From Loripinus fragilis (taxonomy: Eukaryota > Mollusca > Bivalvia > Lucinida > Lucinidae), in the NCBI GenBank assembly GCA_964019695.1, contig OZ026524.1, positions 64,983,066-65,047,065 of the forward strand: DNA of 64,000 nt, read 5' to 3'. Positions 55,426 to 64,000 of this stretch are shown piece by piece. The notes under the pieces are model-generated. The model made no database searches and was not told where the DNA came from. It worked only from the letters and a program-made list of their open reading frames with translations. The position numbers and the translations under genes were made by a program. Position 1 is the stretch's first letter, and every line of letters begins with the position of its first letter.

Positions 55426-56754
55426 TACGAGGGCTGTTCAAATATGAATGCAAGTAGCTTCATAACTTTTGTCACAAATATGCTACGACAAAATGGTATA
55501 CGTTTCTATAAAGGATAATATGTCACCTTTAAACTGGCACCAGACCTAAAGAAAAATACAGTATACTTATTGAGTTATAGCCCTTTGAATGAGGGTCGCT
55601 TTTGTATACTAACAAACTTAATGCTTCAAACATACCAGTGATATAGACGGGCGTATAATTCTTCGATGTATCGGTGAATTTTCTTGAAATTTTTAAGGAA
55701 GTATCCCCATATACTTATATAATGATTCTGTGAAAGCTGTGAAAATCCGACATGTTTTTGTTAAATTACATCGAATCGTTTTCACATAAGTCTCCTTATG
55801 TTTGCAAATAAATAGTGAACAAAACACCACCTTTCAGTTTTCGGTCAAACTTTTCTCTAACAAAATATACGAAGCAACATTTAAACAAGTTCTAACTCAA
55901 AGACAATACATGTTGATCGCACATACTGAGTTGTTAATACAAATCATTGAAGGATAGTGGGTGATTTTTAAACGCTGAAAAGCATTTTATTAAGTCAAAA
56001 CTGCCTTAAGAGAAGGGTTATATAACTTCTACTTAATTTTGTTAACATAACATTGCGGGTTTAATCTAAATTTGAACGCTAACTTTAAGTTTTACCAAAA
56101 TAGGCATTATTTACAATAAAATTACTCACCTGGTCTTGAGGACTTGACAGATTGAACATATTTTAATTAATGTAAACACGTCATTAAGAAGCAGAAAATT
56201 GCTTGACAAAATGATATAAAATGTGAAAACTCTGTAAATAGAGGACGGAGCGTTGTGAAAACTTCCTTATGGCATATTAAGCATGTTTTAAACAAAACAC
56301 AAAGAAAAAGAAACAGCGATGTTCATTATTGCATCACAAATAGATTTCTCAAAATGACGTTTATCATAAAATTAATGACGTCACAAACGCGCCTGTTTAC
56401 TCGAAATTGAAACAAGATTATATAAACCTTTTCCCGCAAGCAACTGTGTCTATGTACCTTAAACATGCATCTAAAATTTGGTGCCATTCTGTCTCAAACT
56501 AACAAAGATATGACACTATATCCGCACATGTACCAAAACGTGTATGGCAATTTGCTTCAGAAAAACGCCAGTATAAAGGTATGGCCTTTATATAAGCATC
56601 TATAACTCGAAAAATATAATGAGTGTTTCTTTGTGTTTGGTGTCATTTTAAAGGCCACAAATAGTTCTTTCCAGAAATGTATGCCATTTTGTCGTAGCAT
56701 ATATGTGAAGAAAGTTATGAAGCTACTTGCATTCATATTTGAACAGCCCTCGTA
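55426..56754. mobile_element. Mariner-like non-autonomous element with long inverted ends, 1.33 kb
   Basis: Left end TACGAGGGCTGTTCAAATAT; the right end is its inverted copy. The match continues for about 70 bp at high identity (GAATGCAAGTAGCTTCATAA, ATGCTACGACAAAATGG) and more loosely to about 180 bp (CACCTTTAAACTGGCACC against GCCTTTAAAATGACACC). TA lies at both borders. The GAGGGCTGTTCAAA end is of a type I associate with mariner-like elements. No transposase frame survives in the 970-bp centre. Confidence 0.8.
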
Positions 56755-56777
56755 TTGTTAGTATTTCTATGTTAGTG

Positions 56778-56980
56778 CTATACCATGGGTTGTTCGCCTG
56801 TACGTGAAGATAATCCACGAGCTTTAGCGAGTGGATTATCTTACGTACAGGTGGACAAACATGGTATAACACTAACATAGAAATACAAACATGGTTTAAC
56901 TATTTTATGCCACCTTCATCAGTGTAGACCTTGCACATCGTGAGAAATTTTGTGCTAAAGTTGGTAAGGGTGGTATAAAT
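56778..56980 (+). mobile_element. Family D bipartite foldback element, copy 3, with local insertion
   Basis: Hairpin module 1 has arms TTGTTCGCCTGTACGTGAAG and CTTACGTACAGGTGGACAAA. Module 2 has ends TTTATGCCACC and GGTGGTATAAA. About 29 bp extra (56868-56897) between the modules is explained by copying of the left flank. Confidence 0.9.
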
Positions 56981-57029
56981 GTACATATTCTAGACTTCTG
57001 GATAATTCAGTTTCAATCATTTGAAAGTA

Positions 57030-57180
57030 CATAAGGAGGCAAAAAAAATGGAATCAATACAATCAAGTATCACGCCTGACCCAGGACACCACATGGGAAA
57101 ATGACAAAAGCACAATAAAACATCACACACAAGAGAGCCAAGAGGTTAGCCCCTTCCCAGCAGGTGACCACAAGGCTACA
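57030..57180 (-). repeat. Retroelement tail fragment
   Basis: AATGGAATCAATACAATCAA, CACGCCTGACCCAGGACACC and AGAGAGCCAAGAGGTTAGCC match the tail unit at 47588-47712. Confidence 0.8.
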
Positions 57181-58238
57181 TTGTCTGCTGCCACTCAACC
57201 TGTTAGGTACTCTTCATTTAAATGACGGTATTTCTTCCGATTTAATATTTTCATACAAATTTTGCTTCAGGTCTTTTTTTAATCATTTGCGATGGCGGCA
57301 GTTTGTGATCGTATACCAACTATATTCTATTTTATAAACTACGTGTCAAACTCCTGTTCTCTGAATGGAGGTCTATGTGATTTATGGAAACTTTGAACGC
57401 TCTTTTTAATACTTCGTAGTTAAATCTGAAAAGCAATTACTGACAGGAATATAACTTAAGAACTCGAAAAAATACAATGGCTTGTGCATGACATTCTAAG
57501 TTGTGATTCTAAAAATGCAATTTCAAAAGATAATATTTCACATCATAAGTTGTTTAACGCCTTGAGAGCTCGGACCAAATTACTCAGACAGCTATAGTTT
57601 TAGATCAGACTACTTTTTTCTATTTTTTGCTTTATTCAGCAAATGATTTTGATTCATTTTACCCATAAAAGTCTAGCTTTTTTATGGGACATATGCAAAC
57701 TATGCAGACCCAGAGCAGACTCTGCATAATTTGCTGGCTTAAAGAATGTTCAAATGACATAACAAAAACACCAAAACCTCTACCTTGGAAATGTGCTCGT
57801 CCTACTGATAGGAAGTATGCAAGTCCATTCGGCTTCAATGGTGAAGTATGATGGGATGGTCGAGTTCATTATGTTAAAATTCAGCAGCAAAACAGTTAAA
57901 AATGCAGGCTAAAATTCATAGCTTTGCTGGATTAGTCAATAATGCGGGTTGATTGGATATTAATCAAGCGAAAGAGATAAATACCATAATAGGACATTAA
58001 GCAACCCAATTAATGCAACAGAGGAAAAATAATTAGTTTAGGAAAGGCATATCGCATTAGGGATTTTATCTGTAGTCTGCGTTTATGTCAGCAGAAATGA
58101 TATATTGCATGTTTGCTCGTTCGGTTATCATGTTCCGAAATACGAAAGCTTATTGCACATTGAGCTTGGCTTGTATGCAGGATCATACGCCACATCTGCA
58201 TGTATCATGCTATGTTACACTCCCTGATTGGAGCTACA

Positions 58239-58240
<2 letters not shown>
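57181..58240. other. No recognisable feature
   Basis: About 1 kb without a supported gene. A frame of 81 codons ending in the GT repeat (58085-58330) is spurious. Confidence 0.4.

Positions 58241-58312
<72 letters not shown>
58241..58312. repeat. (TG)n microsatellite
   Basis: About 36 uninterrupted TG units. Alternating purine-pyrimidine DNA of this kind can adopt Z-form. Confidence 0.98.
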
Positions 58313-58313
<1 letters not shown>

Positions 58314-58479
58314 CAGACATACATACATGACTATCTTCATAGTGTGTTAATTTGATTAGACTGTTTCTCTGTGATGATACTGTACACTAAAATAGTTAGG
58401 AAGCCTACAAACGAGCTCTTCATTTTTTGTGTTTTAACAACAACATGATCTAGGGCGAAGATTCAGTGTCAATAAAGTG

Positions 58480-58755
58480 TATTTGATTCCGCTACTGTCC
58501 GTTCTAAAGCGGTAGTAAGTTGTTGCTGGTTTATTGCTTATTGTTGACCTTTTGTTTGTGAGGGTTCTGTGTTTGTTCCTTGCTTTATTATTCAATACTT
58601 TGTGTCCGTTTAGTTTTGCAATCATCTTGATGGGAATGAGCAATCTGGTTGCTTTACCCTAACTGCCTTCCTGATGTCTTGTAACAGTCAGTGTTCTATG
58701 GCTCTTTGTTATGCGGCGTGTGATTGTTGTATTTTCTGATCATACTCACTTGCTT
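58480..58755 (+). repeat. Retroelement 3' tail
   Basis: CGCTACTGTCCGTTCTAAAG, TTTTGCAATCATCTTGATGG and the end GTGTGATTGTTGTATTTTCT match 2950-3300 and 31870-32155. Confidence 0.75.
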
Positions 58756-59216
58756 TTATGGATTAATTTACGATGTATTAACAAACTCGCTGTATGTGTG
58801 TGCGTGTATGCGTACATGTGTTACAATTTTGACGCACACATGCTAATGAATGACTGATTATGAACCAACTCGCTTTGTGTGTTTATGTGTTTGTGTGTGC
58901 CATTTTGACGCATATATGACTATGGATTAACTAACAATATATTAACTCGCTATGTGCTGCCGATTAAAGGTCTCTGATTTATTGGAAGAAATCTGTTAAA
59001 TGCAATCAACATCCGAATTGCTAAATCAATTTATTATCCTGAATTGAGTTTACAATGCATTATGTAATCTCATTGATGTACCTCTCCTCATACTAAAGAT
59101 GTCTGAAGAGCGCAGAGAAGTTAATTTGTGAGGTCCTAGCACCATGATTTAATGATTGCACTAATCTACATAGATTTAATAGAACAGAAATATCCATAAT
59201 TGGTATAAAGGCATTT
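58756..59216. other. No supported gene
   Basis: It contains a loose repeat of TATTAACAAACTCGCTRTGTGT (near 58776, 58861 and 58940). Nothing else is recognised. Confidence 0.4.
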
Positions 59217-59671
59217 GGGAAAGTTCGCCACAATTCGAGAATCGAATCATGGCTCCGGTGTATGTAAGGAGCATTAAGCGTAGTACTATGTACCAAAAAG
59301 CTCCATTTTGTTAGCGGGAACTGGCGTATGGAAAATCAAATCTTTAGCACGTGGGTTCATCTCTATTCGAATCGATGATTCTGATTTTCCGAAAAGTTTA
59401 ATCAGCAGACTAAATGAAGCTTAGGTTTTTCAATCAAATATCGCTATAGCGATTTTTTATTGAAAATCATAAACTTCATTTAAGCCGTTTGTTTTGCTGC
59501 AATCACACTTGTTATTGTGTGTTAACATGGTTTCTGTGAAGTCAGCATATCATTATATAACGTCAGCGTCACGTTATCACCCGCGTTATCAAAGTAGATC
59601 CTCGATATACATCCGTGGTCAGTCTCCACGGAATTTCGCTGAATTGGCCAATCGGAAGCAGTTCCGATTGG
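59217..59671. mobile_element. Family F element with central palindrome, copy 2
   Basis: It is homologous to 41457-41893 over its whole length. The centre is CAAATATCGCTATAGCGATT, flanked by AATGAAGCTT and CATAAACTTCATTT. A diverged repeat of the start (AAAGTTCGGCTCAGATCGAG) follows at about 59773. Confidence 0.85.
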
Positions 59672-59889
59672 TTAAAAGGTTGACCACTTCAAAATCGCTC
59701 CAGCAATCTCATCTGAATTATAACAACCACAAAAGCACCAAATAAGTCACCTATAGAATGGTACAATCGGAAAAGTTCGGCTCAGATCGAGAATCAAGCC
59801 TCGGATACTCCAATATAAGAGGCAGCACTTCTTTTGTGGATCATCTGTGTTATTTAAGCCTTGTTTTTGTAATGCTTTCGCACCTGTTA

Positions 59890-60060
59890 ATTGCTGCCTT
59901 GTAGTCACCTGAAGGGAAAGGGCTGACCTCTTGGCTCTTGTTTGTGATGTTTATTGTTTTTTTTTTTACTTTTTCATTATGTATCATTGGACAGCTGTGG
60001 TACTTGATTGTATCGATTCCTGATCCTTGCTGTCTTTCTTACTATATACCATAAAACGGA
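59890..60060 (+). repeat. Retroelement tail, plus strand
   Basis: GGGCTGACCTCTTGGCTCTT, a T-run, then GTACTTGATTGTATCGATTC and CTGATCCTTGCTGTC are the plus-strand version of the 47588-47712 tail. Confidence 0.8.
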
Positions 60061-61740
60061 TATTTTCTGCAAGGAAACATAGTATCTGCAGTGAACCCTG
60101 GAGTAACGTCAGTGACAAGCAAACTAGCAAACGATATGGCAATGTAAAGTCAGAGACCGATTTCAGTCTGCTGTTTTGTTGAATACAAAAAATATTTGAT
60201 GCGTTTTAGATCTTTAAACACCATCAGACATGATTCAAACATTATTTGTATTGAAAATGTCAATGCAGTTACTTAATATATCATTTCAATTACAGTACAG
60301 GTTGTCCTTATCAAATGAGATTGAAAATATATGAATAATTTAGATGAACTTAATGTATATATTTAGGCTTTACATTAAGATTACATATATCTTTAGATAC
60401 AAGGTTGGTTTAATGGTAACTGCATTGACATTAATTTCAAACAACCCTATCATTTTAATATAAACTTACTACACGTAACGAGATTGAGCTTGCATTTGCT
60501 TGATTGTGTGTTTTCATATTTACTGCCGATGTAATAGTCAGAAATAGTCGAAAAATAAAAAAAAATAAAAATATTTAAAAAAAAAATCTAACCTGAAATG
60601 TATACATTTTTTAAAAATAACCCTCGGGTTATTTTCAAAAAAGTGCAAATATCAGTCTGTTTTTTATTTCAATTTAGTTACTCTAATTTTTACTGAATTA
60701 ATCAATGGAAACACAGTTGTTACAACAAACTATGCACTTTTTATTAATGAATGCCGTTAAATAAAGTCAAAAATCGCTGGTGAGTTGACATCTTATACCT
60801 AATAATAGGAATGTCCAGAATTGACCCCTTACCTTTTAGATCTGATAAAAAGTGATGCACACACAATGTCGAAATAGGTTTAGTTGTTGTTTCAGATAGA
60901 TATATACCAAGGAACATTCTTCAGATATGAAAAAGCATATTCTAGCGTCTTAAATATAAAAAATCAGCTTAAGCGTGTGTCATTAGTTTCTTGTCAATGC
61001 AGTTGCTGTTGCATTAAATTGTTTCACAAACTTTTCTGGCTTGTTTGAAGCTACTCTGTGTTATCTGAGGACCTATACCTCCTGATATCATTATGGGAGC
61101 AGTCTTATTCCCTCCAAATTCGGTATATTCATAATTTGTTTTAAAAACTGTTATATTTCATGGGTGAGAATACATGTAGGCCAAATATTGTTACCTATCA
61201 CAAGCTTCTAAACATGGGAAGTATTCCAAGGGTTGCAGTTACTTACTTGACCTTCTAAACAAATGCAAATATATATGCTTTCTACTTTTTAAATTTTGTC
61301 TAAAGTTGATGATACACTTATTGTCAATGATGTTACTATGAACACGGTAACACTGCTGACAGGCTTGATTTCTGCACTGTCAAGAAATGTTATCTCTTTT
61401 ACATGCATGATACAACCAGGTCTTTCTTCACCATCAAGATGTTGGCAAAACTAGAATGACACAAAGTAACGCACAACAAAACATACAGATAGAAGAATCA
61501 TTAGATCATAAACAACTAAAATATCAATGTTCCTTCGCTACTCAATGCATGAAACATTTATGGCATAGGAACTACCTATAAGACACTGTTACGGTACAGA
61601 CTATTGGTATTCATATATTCATTGGAGTAGAATTCGATAACATAAAAGTTCACCTTACGGTGTACAACATGATACATAAGAAAATATTTTCCACATATGT
61701 TAACTATATATACTCTTAAATCAATATTTCGACCACATAC
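60061..61740. other. No recognisable feature
   Basis: About 1.7 kb of AT-rich DNA. No gene, RNA or repeat family is supported. Confidence 0.45.
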
Positions 61741-61970
61741 TACTATCGTGCCAGCCAAGAGTGACAGTGACGTCACGTTTTGTTTACAAAGTTATCAGGG
61801 ACTTAGAATCGATAAATCACTTGTGTATTAATCCTATCCACAGGATAGGATTAATACAAACGTGATCTGTCGATTCGCATTAGCTCAAGTGGAGTGTAAA
61901 AGTTGATGTCTAACTAAACAATTGTAAACAAAACACGACATCACTGTCACTCTTGGCTGGCACGACAGTA
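61741..61970. mobile_element. MITE with 50-bp inverted ends
   Basis: The ends TACTATCGTGCCAGCCAAGA and, inverted, TACTGTCGTGCCAGCCAAGA match over about 50 bp (through GTTTTGTTTACAA). The centre is a perfect hairpin AATCCTATCC / GGATAGGATT. No coding capacity. Confidence 0.92.
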
Positions 61971-62122
61971 ACATTGTTCCTTACGAAATACAAAACAAAT
62001 GTTATATGAAACTATTTTCGACATTATTATGAGTCAGAACACAACGTTCTGGTTCTACATGTAGGAACGAGCGTTGTGCGCATGTGCGATAAATACAATG
62101 TACCATGATCTCACAGTTTAGA

Positions 62123-62423
62123 TAGAGTATCTTACATGAGTGTTCATGTTTTATTGAATTCATGTAACGAGTTGATGAAACGAGATAAAATGCGAGGCTT
62201 GCAACGAGTTCAATAAATTCAATAATACAAGAGCACGAAAGTTAGATTCTTTTTATCATATTTCGTCGTAAAAACGTTATAATTTTGTCATTACGTACGC
62301 AGCGTTGAACAAGTCAACATTATGGCCGTCATAACGCTTCTCGATAATCTGTAAACCACTAGTGGTTTATCGATTTAATTGCATGGCGTTATATCACTCC
62401 CAGAACCAACGTCATATGATAAC
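62123..62423 (+). mobile_element. Family A element with deleted hairpin core
   Basis: It starts TAGAGTATCTTACATGAGTG and ends ACGTCATATGATAA. The palindromic core between GCGAGGCTTG and CAACGAGTT is deleted, leaving one half-arm. Module 2 is present. Confidence 0.88.
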
Positions 62424-62639
62424 AATTTTTAAGTCATTCAGCGGATGAGAGACATGATAGAGGCTGATAACGATTCAATTTTCAATAGCATATATATTTA
62501 TAATATTCGACCCTTATCTCTGTAGACGACATTTTCAAATTTACGCCAAAATATTTTTTTTTCTAAAAGCGTGGTACAGATGCAGTGATATAAAATTAGA
62601 ACATAAAGGTTTTATGGAATAGTAGTATTATAAATAATC

Positions 62640-62765
62640 TGGAATTACGGATCCTTCAGAAATAGAGAGAACCTACAACATCAGAAAACAGCAGACTCTG
62701 TTTGATTAAATCTGTTTATGAGAAGTAATAATCGGAAAGTGCAACAATTTTCACGCCCCTAGCAC
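62640..62765 (+). repeat. Segment shared with the family C copy at 46117
   Basis: ACGGATCCTTCAGAAATAGA, GAAAACAGCAGACTCTG and TCGGAAAGTGCAACAATTTT match 46244-46375. Confidence 0.75.
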
Positions 62766-63202
62766 CAGCTAGGTGCCAATATTGCATAAAGCGACCTTGA
62801 TCTTGCTATATAGACTGGCCCCAGTCTCGATCTAATGCCATTTTTGTAGTAAAACTGATATACTCTCTTAGATAGCAATTTATAAGTTCTTGGCTTGGAC
62901 ATCTACATCTGAATATCAGAGAGGATAGAATTGTTATGAGAAGATTTTTTTTCATAGTTAAATATAAATATATATGTAATTATATACATTTAGTGGACTG
63001 ATGCCAGTCTACTTGCTATATAACATGTGGCTTTAACAAGGGATTCCTTAATTGATTAACTGCTGACTCTTATCCATCAAACACGACGTCTTTATAAAAT
63101 ATATTGGCAGATTGCGTAAACATCTTCAGCTTAATCTTTCTGTAAATGTCAAACCAATGTAGTACATTGGAGCCTGCTAATGTAGTAATGGTACTTATCA
63201 CA
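62766..63202. other. No recognisable feature
   Basis: AT-rich spacer. Confidence 0.4.
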
Positions 63203-63397
63203 TACTGGATAGGCGGCAATCGAAAACGTTCTTAACAATCGACGAACGCTGATCAATAATCGCCTGCAACAGTGTTTTCGATTGCCATTTGACTCAGTCG
63301 GGCGACAAATGGCAAACAAAATCTCTGTTTCTAACGATTTTTGATATACGTTCGTCAATAGTATTAACGTTTTCGATTGCCGGCTATCCAGTGTGTA
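63203..63397. mobile_element. MITE with ACTGGATAGCCGGCAATCG ends
   Basis: Left TACTGGATAGGCGGCAATCG and inverted right ACTGGATAGCCGGCAATCGA share about 28 bp through AAAACGTT. TATCACAT lies on both sides (63197 and about 63397), possibly an 8-bp target duplication as in hAT elements. A second inner pair, CGATTGCCATTTG / CAAATGGCA, lies inside. Confidence 0.85.
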
Positions 63398-64000
63398 TCA
63401 CATTACATTTTTCTTAAAGGCATACAACGGAATATATCGCTTCTTATGCAAAAACATAAATTGAGCGATGCGGATCAGAGCCCCCCCCCCCCCTCCCAAC
63501 CATTTGAGGGCCAAAAAAGTTTAACAAATTTCGTCAATATCTTCTGGATGGTTTAGTAGATTATGGCCTAGGTGCAAATGTTTTATGTTTAATTGTCAAT
63601 TACCGTTGCTATGGAAACATATTTGTACCATGACTACCGAAAAAGGCTATTAAAATAGGAAATGGTCATTTTGGTCCAAAACCAACAGCAACGGGGGATA
63701 AGTATAACCATGACGCACAACAATCTAAAAGTATATTTTGGTATCAAGCTGTGTTTTTTTTATCTTATTCTTAAATAAAAAAAAACTGAAGCTTCAATTC
63801 AAGGTTTAAAATTAAAATTTCTCTATTCACACCTATTACGGTGCCCGTTTTCTGTTAATATAGCATCAGTACTAAACCAGAGTGCAATACTTTGACTATA
63901 CTAAAATGTAATTAATCAGAAAAAGAGATGAAAGGCTAATTTATTTTATTTTTCTTTCAGAAGTGCAAATAACTTTTGCTAAATGGACAGAGCTGGTGCC
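63398..64000. other. Right end of window, unassigned
   Basis: A poly-C run lies at 63481-63493. The rest is AT-rich with short A- and T-runs. No gene is supported up to the window edge. Confidence 0.45.

Noticed and set aside
58085..58330. 81-codon frame with Val-Cys repeat
   Set aside because: It is a product of the (TG)n microsatellite.

Overview
The window looks like non-coding, repeat-saturated nuclear DNA of an invertebrate animal. My best guess is a bivalve mollusc. That guess rests on recalled resemblance of the repeat types (tRNA-derived SINEs, foldback MITEs, Penelope-like reverse transcriptase pieces, multi-exon DDE transposase-like genes) and was not tested by any search. The DNA is AT-rich. 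There is no bacterial gene packing, no operon, no rRNA gene, and no complete host protein-coding gene that I can support. Nearly all open frames over 60 codons are chance frames or lie inside repeats.

Coding remnants are few. A Penelope-like reverse transcriptase fragment on the minus strand (48245-49108) has the palm motif RYLDD. Related RT carboxy-terminal pieces and 3' tails lie at 2307-2610, 2625-3300, 8247-8500, 21340-21545, 52018-52278 and 52680-53070. A frameshifted LINE RT carboxy terminus lies at 8681-9150. A Tc1-like transposase end lies at 4361-4600. The best candidate for a real gene piece is the terminal exon of a DDE-type transposase-like gene at 54233-54613 (minus), with a plausible splice acceptor and an acidic tail.

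The most striking object is a satellite of about 3.36 kb (25280-28640). Each unit of about 58 bp carries a 33-bp hairpin (13-bp arms) and a 25-bp spacer. Thirty-two hairpins run one way (25280-27102); the array then flips and about 26 units run the other way, so the locus is a large head-to-head palindrome made of small palindromes. Degenerate hairpins of the same kind lie outside it at 24105-24310 and 30200-30345.

The rest is layered mobile DNA. There are seven copies of a foldback element (family A), six of family B (inverted ends around a sequence rich in TGATC), eight of a G-rich GGATCC-ended foldback element (family C), three plus a fragment of family D, and several smaller MITEs. Families A, D and the element at 39630-39910 share one layout: a long hairpin module followed by a second module with its own short inverted ends. 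Nested insertions can be read directly. One family A copy (3995-5677) contains a Tc1-like element and a TTAA-flanked element, and a 182-bp SINE with a 12-bp target duplication sits inside another tRNA-like element (20900-21185). Layout in brief: 1-10 kb retroelement tails, MITEs and nested transposons; 10-25 kb sparse AT-rich DNA with MITEs and SINEs; 25-29 kb the satellite; 29-42 kb dense MITEs and SINEs; 42-53 kb Penelope-like pieces; 53-57 kb the transposase exon and a mariner-like element; 57-64 kb sparse DNA with MITEs.
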